Positions 1-8,925 of a stretch of 64,000 nucleotides of DNA are shown here, piece after piece; the stretch's first letter is position 1, and the number at the start of each line of letters is the position of its first letter. Source of the stretch: Marinifaba aquimaris (GTDB lineage: Bacteria; Pseudomonadota; Gammaproteobacteria; Enterobacterales; Alteromonadaceae); NCBI RefSeq assembly GCF_013328345.1, contig NZ_JABULX010000022.1, forward strand, positions 1 through 64,000, in the 5' to 3' direction. The position numbers were made by a program, and so were the translations under genes. Below the pieces are notes generated by a model. That model worked only from the letters and a program-made list of their open reading frames with translations. It ran no database searches and was not told the origin of the DNA.

Positions 1-42
1 GAGATAACGACAAGCTCGACTGACAGATAGCTTGGTTATGTT
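1..42 (-). CDS. IS3-family transposase OrfB, N-terminal start only (runs off left edge)
   Basis: The minus strand reads through the OrfA stop in the -1 frame and encodes NITKLSVSRACRYL, the typical beginning of an IS3-family OrfB (DDE integrase). The A7 run at 41-47, at the end of OrfA, is the likely site of the -1 frameshift that makes OrfAB. Only 14 codons are inside the window, so it is unknown whether OrfB is intact. Confidence 0.6.
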
Positions 43-425
43 TTTTTCTTCAATAACGCGTTGCGTTGCTTTTTTGTGATACGTACTCCGAAATCTTTAT
101 CAAGTACATCGACTATCGTTTCAAAGAATTGTGCTTTTATCTTGGTATCTTCTAGCTCTTTTTCGAGGGCTTTGATTTTTTGCTCAGGTGTTAAGTCATT
201 GGGTTTAGACATAAGGGGAAGCTCATTTATATGATTGGGTGTACCTTTACTCCAATCTAGTTGACCATACCGGCGAAGCCAAGTTAAAACGGTTGAAGCA
301 CCTTGAATACCGTAGTGGTCTTGCGCTTGTTTGTAAGTACATTCGCCTTTTTCTACTTTATCAACGACGGATAATTTAAAGGCAAGTGAATAATCTTTTT
401 GTGTACGCTTAGTTATTGGTTTCAT
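36..425 (-). CDS. IS3-family transposase OrfA (HTH, DNA-binding)
   Basis: About 129 aa. The N-terminal part (YSLAFKLSVVDKVEKGE, then a YGIQGASTVLTWLRRYG helix-turn-helix) is the usual IS3 OrfA DNA-binding region. It is followed by a leucine-zipper-like helix (KIKALEKELEDTKIKAQFFE) used for multimerisation. The ATG at 425 is preferred over a TTG at 437 because GGAGAAG lies directly before it. OrfA binds the inverted repeats and is fused to OrfB by programmed frameshifting. The element sits just beyond the mltD terminator, so it does not interrupt a gene visible here. The family call is confident; the exact subgroup is not. Confidence 0.85.
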   Translation of the reverse strand: MKPITKRTQKDYSLAFKLSVVDKVEKGECTYKQAQDHYGIQGASTVLTWLRRYGQLDWSKGTPNHINELPLMSKPNDLTPEQKIKALEKELEDTKIKAQFFETIVDVLDKDFGVRITKKQRNALLKKKT

Positions 426-450
426 TATCTTCTCCAAATTGAAGTTGGAA

Positions 451-480
451 AAGTGTCAACCTTATTCAGGACGGGTCACA
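451..480. repeat. probable terminal inverted repeat of the IS3 element
   Basis: On the minus strand this reads TGTGACCCGTCCTGAATAAG followed by GTTGACAC, directly upstream of OrfA. Ends that start with TGA and lie 30-60 bp before OrfA are typical of this IS family. The other end is outside the window, so the exact boundary and the target duplication cannot be confirmed. Confidence 0.45.
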
Positions 481-485
481 TCGAC

Positions 486-512
486 AAAAAAACCGCCTAC
501 AGGCGGTTTTTT
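486..512 (-). terminator. rho-independent terminator after mltD
   Basis: A7-CCGCC-TACA-GGCGG-T6 hairpin, symmetrical and so functional on both strands. It lies 9 bp beyond the mltD stop and separates mltD from the IS element. Confidence 0.8.
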
Positions 513-520
513 ATTGGTTA

Positions 521-2185
521 TTAACCTTTTATATTGGTTACATCGACATAGAGCTTGAGCATTTGCCCAGGCTGTAAATATTTATTCCTATTGAGCTTGT
601 TCCAGCTTTCAATTTCTTTAATTGAGACGTTGAAACGATTCGCTATACGAGCCAACGAGTCACCACTTCTGACTTTGTAGTTGACCTTTCGTGTCGTCGG
701 CGTCGATTTAGGCATTTCTGCTTTAGAGACTTTTTTGTATACCGTTAATTTTTGACCTGGGAAGATAGGGTCGCCTGGCGCCATTCCATTCCACTTAGCA
801 AGCTCTCTTACATTGACTTTATACTGTCGGCTAATATCCCAGAAGGTATCGCCAGATTTTACAGTATGTACTGCTTTTTGCTTTTGTTTGGCGATTTTTT
901 GCTGTTTACTGGTTAAACGTTGATTAGCTGATAGTTTATATTCATCAAGTGATGCAGAAGCTGTTGGAATCAATAAATATTGACCTGCTCTGATATTATT
1001 ACCTTTGATCTTATTTGCTGTTTGGATAGCATCAACCGTGATTTTATGTTTATTCGCTATTTTACCCAGTGAATCACCGCGTTTAATTTTATAGCGTTTC
1101 CAACTGACGAGGTCATTGGTTTTAACATCAGTGATGTTTTTATTAAATAGCTCCGCTTTGTCAATCGGTAATAAAAAGTTATGAGGACCTTTAGGCGAGG
1201 TCGCCCAACGATTATAAGCAGGATTAAGGGCATGTAGTTCGTTAACATTCATATCCGCGAGCTTGGCTGCCAACGCCAAATCAATTTGCGAAGGAGCGCT
1301 GACAGACTCTAATACGGCAATATTCGCAATAGGGCGAATACTAATATTGTAATGCTCAGGGCGTTTAATGAGATCAGCTAACGCTAGTAGCTTAGGAACA
1401 TAGGCATCGGTTTCTTTAGGTAAGTCTAAAGACCAAAAATCAGTATTTTCACCGGCTTTAAAATTTTTCCTAATTGCTCGTTGAACGCGTCCTTCTCCTG
1501 AATTGTATGCAGCGAGAGCGTGTAACCAATCACCATCAAATTTTTTATTTAAAAACTCTAAATAATCTAGGGCTGCATTTGTTGCCGCTAATACATCACG
1601 ACGACCGTCGTACCACCAATTTTGTTTTAGACCAAAACGCTCACCTGTCTCTGGTACAAATTGCCAAAGACCTGAAGCTCGACCATGCGAATATGCAAAA
1701 GGATCAAACGCGCTTTCAACGATTGGTAAAATCGCCAATTCCATAGGTAAATCGCGTTTTTCAATCTCTTCAACAATGAGGTACATAAAGGGCTCTGCAC
1801 GCTTAGAGACTCGGTTTAAATAGTCTGGGTGTCTGGCATACCAACTTCTTTGAATAGCTAAACGACGGTTTTCTGGGATATCAAAAGTGAGCTGTGACTG
1901 TATTCGACGCCATATATTGCCAAAGACGATCTCACTTTCATCTGCGTTTTCACTTTTTTGGCCAAGTGCAACATCTAAATGGGCATAGTCACCCACCTCG
2001 TATTCAGCCGCGATAAAGGCATTGGCTTTAACTGGGGCTTTATTTGTCTTTTTTTCTGCTGTTTCGCCAAGTGGCTCGAAGCTTTTACAGCCAGATAAGA
2101 CTAAGCTGAAAAATGCCAAAAAGGCAGGGAAATATGATCGGGATAACTGCAAAATCAGACCTCTGTGGTTATTTTTAATAGCCAT
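521..2185 (-). CDS. mltD: membrane-bound lytic murein transglycosylase D with three LysM domains
   Basis: 554 aa lipoprotein: a hydrophobic N-terminus ends in lipobox LVLSGC (Cys33). The SLT lysozyme-like domain spans about residues 140-260, with catalytic Glu157 in IVESAFDPFAYSHGRASG and a GLWQFVPETG motif. Three C-terminal LysM modules lie at about 363-408, 439-482 and 503-547 (each with the R/KSGDS/T pattern) and bind peptidoglycan. The enzyme cleaves the MurNAc-GlcNAc bond with formation of 1,6-anhydroMurNAc, in the periplasm at the outer membrane. It is transcribed in the same direction as gloB with a 42 bp gap; mltD next to gloB is a conserved gammaproteobacterial arrangement. Confidence 0.95.
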   Translation of the reverse strand: MAIKNNHRGLILQLSRSYFPAFLAFFSLVLSGCKSFEPLGETAEKKTNKAPVKANAFIAAEYEVGDYAHLDVALGQKSENADESEIVFGNIWRRIQSQLTFDIPENRRLAIQRSWYARHPDYLNRVSKRAEPFMYLIVEEIEKRDLPMELAILPIVESAFDPFAYSHGRASGLWQFVPETGERFGLKQNWWYDGRRDVLAATNAALDYLEFLNKKFDGDWLHALAAYNSGEGRVQRAIRKNFKAGENTDFWSLDLPKETDAYVPKLLALADLIKRPEHYNISIRPIANIAVLESVSAPSQIDLALAAKLADMNVNELHALNPAYNRWATSPKGPHNFLLPIDKAELFNKNITDVKTNDLVSWKRYKIKRGDSLGKIANKHKITVDAIQTANKIKGNNIRAGQYLLIPTASASLDEYKLSANQRLTSKQQKIAKQKQKAVHTVKSGDTFWDISRQYKVNVRELAKWNGMAPGDPIFPGQKLTVYKKVSKAEMPKSTPTTRKVNYKVRSGDSLARIANRFNVSIKEIESWNKLNRNKYLQPGQMLKLYVDVTNIKG

Positions 2186-2227
2186 TTTTCTGTTTATTTT
2201 AACCTTTGCACTAGCAAGATACCAATT

Positions 2228-3013
2228 TTAAAAATTGTCTTTAAGTTTTCTAAGAAAACCAAAGCACTGGCTATCTGTTATGTCTGATTCGGTATTGACT
2301 ATTTCAGCGATTCTTTTTTTCATACTAGCTAGGTCGGATTTGAGAAAAGGGTTGATTGCTAATTCTGTTTTTAGGTTAGACGGCAGGCTAGGAGTGTCTG
2401 ACTTTCGTAGTACATCAACGGCCTTGATGTGCTCAGCTATTGCTACATTATTAGGCTCAATGAAGTTAGCAAATTTTAAATTAGCCTGTGTATATTCGTG
2501 CGTGCAATAAACTTGAGTATTTTCAGGATATTGTTTGAGCATTTTTAAAGAAGACCAAAAAAGAGCCTCTGTCCCCTCGAACATTCGACCACAACCGGCG
2601 GAAAATAGTGTGTCACCACAAAATAATACGGGTTGATTCGCATTGATTGCATAATAACTAATGTGATCGAGAGTATGGCCAGGTATAGCCTTTATTTGAA
2701 ATGATAAATTAAGTGAGTCTATAAAAACCTGCTCACCGTCTTTAAGTATCACGTCTATGCTAAAGCCTTTGTCCATTTTGGGGCCATAAACCTTACATGA
2801 TGGAAATTTTTCTAAAATCGCTTTTACCCCATCAGTGTGATCATAATGGTGGTGAGTGATTAATATCTCAGAAATGACTTGGCCAGGTAACAACGAAGAC
2901 AACACTGGTTCACTTTGCCCAGGGTCAATGACGACACAGTGAGTGTGCCCGGGTTGGCATAGTTGCCAAATATAATTATCGCTAAAGGCTTTTATTGGCG
3001 TGATTTGAATCAT
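2228..3013 (-). CDS. gloB: hydroxyacylglutathione hydrolase (glyoxalase II)
   Basis: 261 aa metallo-beta-lactamase-fold enzyme. The metal site motif ILITHHHYDHTDG is at about residues 51-63, with further ligands in IPGHTLDHI and FCGDTLFSAGCGRMFEG, and a C-terminal glyoxalase-II segment ends near FGFLRKLKDNF. It hydrolyses S-lactoylglutathione to lactate and glutathione in methylglyoxal detoxification, in the cytosol. It lies upstream of mltD and diverges from the yafS-like methyltransferase, with 67 bp of shared promoter region. Confidence 0.95.
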   Translation of the reverse strand: MIQITPIKAFSDNYIWQLCQPGHTHCVVIDPGQSEPVLSSLLPGQVISEILITHHHYDHTDGVKAILEKFPSCKVYGPKMDKGFSIDVILKDGEQVFIDSLNLSFQIKAIPGHTLDHISYYAINANQPVLFCGDTLFSAGCGRMFEGTEALFWSSLKMLKQYPENTQVYCTHEYTQANLKFANFIEPNNVAIAEHIKAVDVLRKSDTPSLPSNLKTELAINPFLKSDLASMKKRIAEIVNTESDITDSQCFGFLRKLKDNF

Positions 3014-3080
3014 TGCTATGCTACTATAACTTGGTAATACATGATGTTATTTTACCTTCAGGATAAGAAAAATACATTCA

Positions 3081-3836
3081 ATGAAACAAGCTTTTAGAGA
3101 TGACAGGTTAGCCGTACCCACGTCTTGGGAAACCTTTCCACAGGGTAAGTGGTTAAATAAACAAGTTGAACGCCAGCTGAATAAATGGTGGCCAAGGGTG
3201 TTTGGTTACCATTTACTTAAATTGGGTCATCTCAGTGCTGAAATTAACACCTCTTTATGCCCCATTAAACACCAAGTTAACGTAACTGAAGAAAAATCAC
3301 CTTTTTCTGGTGTGGTGGCTGATAGCCACTTTCTACCTTTTTCTGAGCATTCTGTTGATGCTGTACTTTTAGCCCATACACTTGATCATACACATGACCC
3401 GCATCAGATTTTGAGGGAAGCACACCGAGTTTTAATGCCAGACGGTTACCTTATTATCACTGGGTTTAATCCATACAGCTTGTGCGGCTTAGCACGATTT
3501 TTACCACAAATGCGTAATAAGCTTCCTTGGTCAGGTCGTTTTTTTTCTCCAAACCGGGTAACTGATTGGTTATCCGTACTTGGGTGTGAAGTTATAGATC
3601 AAGAGCGCTTTGTCTATCGCTCACTGATGGTTAAACCCTCTGGCTTTAGCCAGAAAATGCTCATCAAAAATCGCTGGCTTGCTAAAATGTCCCATCAATA
3701 TTTATCTCCGATAGGATGCGTTTACATGTTGGTCGCTAGGAAAAGAGAGTTACCGTTGACGCCGATAAAACAAAAATGGAAAGTAAACACTAAAATCCGC
3801 CAAGGTGTAGTGGGTACGGCAAGAACACACTTGTAA
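3081..3836 (+). CDS. YafS-like class I SAM methyltransferase family protein
   Basis: 251 aa. Similar in context and content to E. coli YafS, which also sits beside gloB. A methyltransferase-11 core is visible: VDAVLLAHTLDHTHDPHQIL and an HRVLMPDGYLIITGFNP motif. The glycine-rich SAM loop is degenerate (LLKLGHLSAEINTS in place of GxGxG), as in this subfamily, so catalytic activity is uncertain. The substrate is unknown. It is divergent from gloB and followed by a 108 bp gap. Confidence 0.8.
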   Translation: MKQAFRDDRLAVPTSWETFPQGKWLNKQVERQLNKWWPRVFGYHLLKLGHLSAEINTSLCPIKHQVNVTEEKSPFSGVVADSHFLPFSEHSVDAVLLAHTLDHTHDPHQILREAHRVLMPDGYLIITGFNPYSLCGLARFLPQMRNKLPWSGRFFSPNRVTDWLSVLGCEVIDQERFVYRSLMVKPSGFSQKMLIKNRWLAKMSHQYLSPIGCVYMLVARKRELPLTPIKQKWKVNTKIRQGVVGTARTHL

Positions 3837-3944
3837 TAATTAAACACAAAAAGTTAACAATATGTTTACAATTGTGTCATCTGTGATATGATTCAATTTC
3901 AGATTTAGTTAAGTTGTCATGCAGTAGGCATATAAGAGGTTGTT

Positions 3945-4379
3945 ATGTCTAAACACTTATTCCACTTTTGGTTGTTCATTTGGCTGGCGCTAAGTGTTGT
4001 TTCCATTAAATTTTCTATGCAAGGACAGATGCCTATCTTAAATTGGATCATCATCTGCTTTGTTATGCCTATATTGGTTTTCTACCAAAGCCCATACTAC
4101 TACGGTAGAAGATTGCTATCAGCTGCTTTGAAGCGTGACCACAATCAAATTATTGTCACTGATATGCTACTGAGAACGCATAAAATCATGCTTGACGATA
4201 TTTACGCTGTTCATTTAGATGAGTACAAAATCATTATTGAGCGGCATGATAGCCGTTTATCGACTGTATATTTACTCGAAGATTTAAGTGAATCTCAGGT
4301 GCGTTACATCCGACGTATTTTCACACCAGCTCAGCTATCTTCTGGGCAATCTTGCCTGTTTATAGAGCATTACAATTAA
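3945..4379 (+). CDS. hypothetical inner-membrane protein, two N-terminal TM segments
   Basis: 144 aa, family not recognised. Two hydrophobic segments (about residues 5-24 and 31-47) are followed by a soluble domain of about 90 aa (QIIVTDMLLRTHKIMLDDIY onward) with alternating beta strands that could be a small PH-like domain. The ATG follows AGAGG. It stands between the methyltransferase and rmuC, on the same strand with 63-108 bp gaps. No function is assigned. Confidence 0.7.
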   Translation: MSKHLFHFWLFIWLALSVVSIKFSMQGQMPILNWIIICFVMPILVFYQSPYYYGRRLLSAALKRDHNQIIVTDMLLRTHKIMLDDIYAVHLDEYKIIIERHDSRLSTVYLLEDLSESQVRYIRRIFTPAQLSSGQSCLFIEHYN

Positions 4380-4442
4380 ATAATTAACTCCATCGCAAAA
4401 TATCTGTTATTTTATACAGTGTATGTTCGCTGGAGTTAATAC

Positions 4443-5663
4443 ATGTCAATTGATCAAAATCTGCTTTATGGGTTGTATGGAACCATTCTTTTTTTATGTT
4501 TGGTGATCCTTTTATTAATCGTATTTTTTAGACCTCGCCACCGCAAGAGCGAAATGATGCTATCTATGCAGGCTATGCAACACAGTCTGCAGCAGGATAT
4601 TGGACAACAAAACTTATTGCTTGAACAAAGGTTTAAGCAACTTTATCAAGAGCAACAGAATGCGCTTCATCAGGGCTTCAGAGAAGTAAATAGCCTGCTT
4701 GCTAACCAACAAGCACAAGCGAGAAGTGATGTGACTCAGGCATTGGCATCTCACACAGAAAAAGTAGCGGAACAAATTAATTTACTGAATAAAAATACGG
4801 AAAACCGACTTAACCAAATTAATCAAAAAGTGAACGACAGTCTTAATCAGGGCTTTGCTAAAAGTATTGAAGCCTTTAACGATGTAGTTAAACGCCTTGC
4901 GCTGATAGACCAAGCCCAACAAAAAATTGCGGAATTATCATCAAATGTGGTGAGTTTACAGTCGGTACTAGCCGATAAACGCTCACGTGGGGCGTTTGGC
5001 GAAGTTCAACTTTACAGCTTGATAGAGAATATTCTCTCTCCCAGCCAGTACCAACATCAAGCAGGCCTGTCTAATGGCAAGATTGTTGATTGTCTTTTGA
5101 AATTACCTGAGCCGACGGGACAAATTGCGATTGACTCTAAATTCCCACTCGAATCATTTCAACGGATGACAGATTTTGATAATAGTGATGTAGAAAGAAA
5201 AGCAGCGGAGCGACAATTCAAACAAGATGTTAAAAAGCACATTAAAGATATTGCTCAAAAATACATCATAGCAGGGGAGACAGCTGACAGCGCTATTATG
5301 TTTTTACCGGCCGAAGCTATCTTTGCAGAAATACATGCCCATCACAGCGATTTAGTTGAATTGGCTTGGAATCAAAAAATTTGGTTAACGTCTCCTACCA
5401 CGTTAATGGCAATATTAACGACAGCTAAGGCGGTATTAAAAGATGAAGCAACACGTGCTCAAGTCAATATTATCCAAACACATTTAATTAAATTAAGTGA
5501 AGACTTTGATCGCTTTGGTCACCGATTCGATCAATTAGCTAAGCATATTGATCAAGCTGCAAACGATGTGAAACAAATTCATACTTCAGCTAATAAAATT
5601 ACTGGTCGTTTTAAGTCGATTGAAAGTTTACAATTGGAGTCTGAACAAGAAGTAAGCCAGTAG
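4443..5663 (+). CDS. rmuC: DNA recombination protein RmuC
   Basis: 406 aa. An N-terminal transmembrane segment (about 9-30), a long coiled coil (about 35-175, rich in Q/E/L), then the RmuC nuclease-like domain with SRGAFGEVQLYSLIENIL and GQIAIDSKFPLESFQ. RmuC limits inversions at short inverted repeats; the domain resembles restriction-endonuclease folds. Followed after 14 bp by a DUF3025 gene, so probably co-transcribed with the next two genes. Confidence 0.93.
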   Translation: MSIDQNLLYGLYGTILFLCLVILLLIVFFRPRHRKSEMMLSMQAMQHSLQQDIGQQNLLLEQRFKQLYQEQQNALHQGFREVNSLLANQQAQARSDVTQALASHTEKVAEQINLLNKNTENRLNQINQKVNDSLNQGFAKSIEAFNDVVKRLALIDQAQQKIAELSSNVVSLQSVLADKRSRGAFGEVQLYSLIENILSPSQYQHQAGLSNGKIVDCLLKLPEPTGQIAIDSKFPLESFQRMTDFDNSDVERKAAERQFKQDVKKHIKDIAQKYIIAGETADSAIMFLPAEAIFAEIHAHHSDLVELAWNQKIWLTSPTTLMAILTTAKAVLKDEATRAQVNIIQTHLIKLSEDFDRFGHRFDQLAKHIDQAANDVKQIHTSANKITGRFKSIESLQLESEQEVSQ

Positions 5664-5677
5664 TATTTGTTATCTCC

Positions 5678-6481
5678 ATGATTAAACCGCTTTTAAATTA
5701 TCCAACGACCATTTTTAATGATCTATACAGTTTGTTATCAATAGAGACACTTGAAGATATTCCTAGTGTTGAAATGTTGAATCAACTGGCAGAGCATTCA
5801 GCTGAATTTAAAAAGTTAGGATATCAATTTGTTGCACAGGACGAAGTTTTTGATTGGCAAGATCAATATTATGAACAAGTCATTGCACAAAGAAAGCTAA
5901 TACCTACTCGACTTGATAGTTGGCATGATTTTTTTAATGCGTGCATTTGGTTATTATTTCCTCAAACTAAGCATTTGCTCAGTCAGCTGCATTTAGCCGA
6001 TATAACGCAGTACGGCCTTAAAAAGCGCACTAAGCAACGCGATGCGATCACGCTTTTTGATGAGTGCGGTGTCATTCTTTGTTATCAAAATGAAGAAGAT
6101 AAAATTGGTCTAAGGTCGCACCTCTGGCACCAATGCTTTTGGTCTAATCGCGAAGCTTGGCATCAAACTATCATCCCCATCATGTTCGGTCATGCCAATT
6201 ATGAAATGGCACTCAAGCCTTATATTGGCCTAACCGGTAAAGCTTATTTTGTAAAAGTAGGGAAGAGTTTTAATCTACTTTCTAAAGCTGAACAATATGC
6301 ATTTATCGACCAAGAGTTAACATTACAAATTGGTCAATATTCGACACTAAAAGATAATTTCTTTTTATCGCCGATACCATTTTTAGGCATACCTACTTGG
6401 TACCCTGAAGCTGACAACGAAAGTTTCTATCACAATCAAGATTATTTTCGTCCCAAACGCCAATCAGCAAAGGCATCGTAA
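5678..6481 (+). CDS. DUF3025 domain-containing protein
   Basis: 267 aa, cytosolic. Contains the DUF3025 hallmarks SWHDFFNACIWLLFPQTK and a QRDAITLFDECGV stretch, plus a conserved MFGHANYEMALKPYIGLTGKA block. The molecular function of the family is unknown. It lies 14 bp after rmuC, and its stop is directly abutted by the ATG of the next methyltransferase, so the three genes look like one operon. Confidence 0.85.
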   Translation: MIKPLLNYPTTIFNDLYSLLSIETLEDIPSVEMLNQLAEHSAEFKKLGYQFVAQDEVFDWQDQYYEQVIAQRKLIPTRLDSWHDFFNACIWLLFPQTKHLLSQLHLADITQYGLKKRTKQRDAITLFDECGVILCYQNEEDKIGLRSHLWHQCFWSNREAWHQTIIPIMFGHANYEMALKPYIGLTGKAYFVKVGKSFNLLSKAEQYAFIDQELTLQIGQYSTLKDNFFLSPIPFLGIPTWYPEADNESFYHNQDYFRPKRQSAKAS

Positions 6482-7744
6482 ATGCAAAAATACCAAGAGA
6501 TGTTTCTCAGGCTCGACGGCTTTTTGCATCGACACCGTATGTTGTGGCAGCAAGTTCCGTTTTATGGCGAACTAACCTGGCCGAGTCAGCATGCAGAGCT
6601 TTATCAAGCCATTTTAGCGCTGGATGAGCATTCATTATCTTTGTTTGAGCAAGATGATACTGCAAATGCAGAAATACTACTGATTAAATGGTTAGCCGAT
6701 TTTATAGATGGATTAGCGGAAATAGCTACAGATATAGATGCGTTGCATGACAAAAAGGGTGGCAAAACAGCAGGGCCAAGTTATCAAATGGCCAAGTTTA
6801 CTGATGTTGGTTTACCAGGTAGGAAAAAGCAGCAAGTCCTGGGGTTTATCCATCAGCTTCAAGCTGATTCAATCGTTGATGGTAAGATAGGTAAAGTTGT
6901 AGATTGGTGCTCTGGCAAAGGGTATTTAGCTTCTCATTTAAGCTATGCATTAGACGCACAAGTGCATTGTTTGGAATATGACAAATCGCTTTGTGATAAA
7001 GGACAAGAGCAACAAAAAAAACAAGCGTCAAAAGTCTGTTTCCATCACCACGATGTTTTTCAACCACTTCCTGAAGCTATCAAATTAGCCACTCAAGGAG
7101 CTGACTTACATAGTGCACTGCATGCCTGTGGTGATTTACATATAGAAGCCATCAAGCAGGCCAGCCAACTGGGAGCTGATATGGCTATCGCACCTTGCTG
7201 TTATCACCTTATTCGAGATCAGCACTATCAAGCGCTTTCTCTACTTGGCAAGGACTCTCGTTTGCACTTAAGTAAATCAGATTTGCGTTTAGCCGTACTT
7301 CAAAGTGCTACCGCAGGGCAACGCGTCAAGGATTTGAGGTTAAAAGAGACGACTTGGCGCATAGGTTTTGATTTACTGCTTAGACAGCAAACTGGGGCCA
7401 ATACTTACCAGCATCAAGCGTCATTTGCCAAAAAGCAGCTTGCAGGCTCTTTTTTAGATTTCTGCCAGTTTATGTGGCAACAAACAAATCAAACAGCAGC
7501 TATTGATTGGCAAACGATTGACTTTACTGATTTGCAAAATCAAGCGCAACTTAAACACCAGCAGGTTATTCGACTAGAAAAAGTCAGGCTAGGATTTAGA
7601 CCGTTACTCGAAGCTTGGTTGATACTCGATAGAGCTTGTTTTCTGATTGAACAGGATTATCAAGTCAAGCTGCCAAAGTTTTGTGATTGGGATGTGTCAC
7701 CCCGAAATACACTGATTTTGGCGCATAAGCTAAATAACAAATAA
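6482..7744 (+). CDS. SAM-dependent methyltransferase (Methyltransf_32 / GSTCD-like)
   Basis: 420 aa. SAM-binding motif VVDWCSGKGYLASHL at about 140, acidic motif CLEYDKSL, then LHACGDLHIEAI and the family-specific IAPCCYHL. These motifs match the methyltransferase domain also found in eukaryotic GSTCD-like proteins. The substrate is unknown. Its ATG immediately follows the stop of the DUF3025 gene (TAA-ATG), implying translational coupling. Confidence 0.85.
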   Translation: MQKYQEMFLRLDGFLHRHRMLWQQVPFYGELTWPSQHAELYQAILALDEHSLSLFEQDDTANAEILLIKWLADFIDGLAEIATDIDALHDKKGGKTAGPSYQMAKFTDVGLPGRKKQQVLGFIHQLQADSIVDGKIGKVVDWCSGKGYLASHLSYALDAQVHCLEYDKSLCDKGQEQQKKQASKVCFHHHDVFQPLPEAIKLATQGADLHSALHACGDLHIEAIKQASQLGADMAIAPCCYHLIRDQHYQALSLLGKDSRLHLSKSDLRLAVLQSATAGQRVKDLRLKETTWRIGFDLLLRQQTGANTYQHQASFAKKQLAGSFLDFCQFMWQQTNQTAAIDWQTIDFTDLQNQAQLKHQQVIRLEKVRLGFRPLLEAWLILDRACFLIEQDYQVKLPKFCDWDVSPRNTLILAHKLNNK

Positions 7745-7811
7745 GGTATTGAATATTAATCATTTTTTACTAAGCTAGATAAAAGCTTCTGGTTATAGGT
7801 TTGGGTGATTA

Positions 7812-8441
7812 ATGACAATCTTCTTTATTATATTATTACTGGCATTAGGTGCTTTTCTTAGTATTCAGTACCTGAAAAACCAAAAAGAGTTAGCATTTCA
7901 AAAAGATCTCAAAGCTCGGATAGACAAATTAGGTGAAGCGTTTAATCATCAGCTGCTATTGACGCAAAACGTCAACAGCTATGATAAAAATAAAGTCCAA
8001 TCTATCATCACTAATTTTTTTATTTTTCATTCAATCGATGAAGAAAATGTCATTCGATTAGAGCTCTATGGTCAAATTTTTGCAACGGCATTTGAAAGTC
8101 CACTTGAAGATATAAACCAGCGTTTTAACGTCTTTTCCAAGGCCATCCCTGGTAAGTTAAGTAAAGAGTTTTACTTAAAAAGGCTGCCTGAAATGTTTGC
8201 TGAGCTGAATCGTTTAGATTCTGATAAAGCAATACCAACAACTGATGACACTTATAGTAAACAAAATCTATCTGAACTTTCTTCAGAAAGTGTTGACACC
8301 GTTGTAGAGGCTGAGCAGTCGGAAACGCAAGAAATAATAGGCGATGTAAAAGGGGATACTGATTCTGAAAAGGAACTGTTAATTATTAAGAAGACAAATA
8401 GGTTTGAACAAATGAATAATGAGGAAAGTAAGGAGGATTAA
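7812..8441 (+). CDS. hypothetical membrane-anchored helical protein
   Basis: 209 aa, family not recognised. An N-terminal transmembrane anchor (about residues 2-20), then a charged helical domain to about 130 and an acidic, low-complexity tail (about 140-209) rich in Ser, Glu and Asp. The fold of the middle region is not clear. It is convergent with bfd, with 4 bp between the stops. Confidence 0.65.
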   Translation: MTIFFIILLLALGAFLSIQYLKNQKELAFQKDLKARIDKLGEAFNHQLLLTQNVNSYDKNKVQSIITNFFIFHSIDEENVIRLELYGQIFATAFESPLEDINQRFNVFSKAIPGKLSKEFYLKRLPEMFAELNRLDSDKAIPTTDDTYSKQNLSELSSESVDTVVEAEQSETQEIIGDVKGDTDSEKELLIIKKTNRFEQMNNEESKED

Positions 8442-8445
8442 AAGG

Positions 8446-8640
8446 CTAGCTAAATTTGGCTATTAAGTTAGCATCTTGTTCGATTTCTTGGCGAATCACT
8501 TTGCGTGCATTTTTCGTACACTTGCCACATTGGTTACCAACCGCCATCTTATCTTTGATAGAAGATAGGTCAGTACAACCACTTTGAACTGCTTCTTTAA
8601 TTTGTTTATCTGTTACGCCGTTGCATAAACAAATGTACAT
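8446..8640 (-). CDS. bfd: bacterioferritin-associated ferredoxin
   Basis: 64 aa BFD-like [2Fe-2S] protein. The four cluster cysteines are visible in CLCNG (Cys4, Cys6) and NQCGKC (about 38 and 41). Bfd reduces the ferric core of bacterioferritin to release iron. The ATG has a good ribosome site (AAGGTGAG). A Fur-box-like sequence upstream fits induction in low iron. No bfr gene is in this window. Confidence 0.93.
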   Translation of the reverse strand: MYICLCNGVTDKQIKEAVQSGCTDLSSIKDKMAVGNQCGKCTKNARKVIRQEIEQDANLIAKFS

Positions 8641-8686
8641 GTGAACTCACCTTGAGAAAAAACGTTGTAGAATCATAAAGGTAAAT

Positions 8687-8705
8687 AGTAATGATTCTTA
8701 ATATG
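8687..8705 (-). promoter_or_regulatory. candidate Fur box upstream of bfd
   Basis: AGTAATGATTCTTAATATG matches the 19-bp Fur consensus at 13 positions by eye, with 8 of 9 in the left half. It is about 47 bp before the bfd start, where an iron-responsive operator would be expected. Not tested against a weight matrix. Confidence 0.4.
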
Positions 8706-8925
8706 GGTTTATTATAAATGAGAAATATTCGTATTAGCAAGTTTAATTTCAGATAAATTGTTTCTGGTTGAATGTTTCTTACCCAGTTAAATGAATGTTT
8801 TAAAAATAGTTGAGTGTTGCACTTGGTTTTTCATAAGCCGCCTATATAATTCTTGGCAGCAGGGATTTTTACAAACTAATAATAAAAATCTTTTCTTAAT
8901 TAACTCATTATAAATGGAGAAAGCC

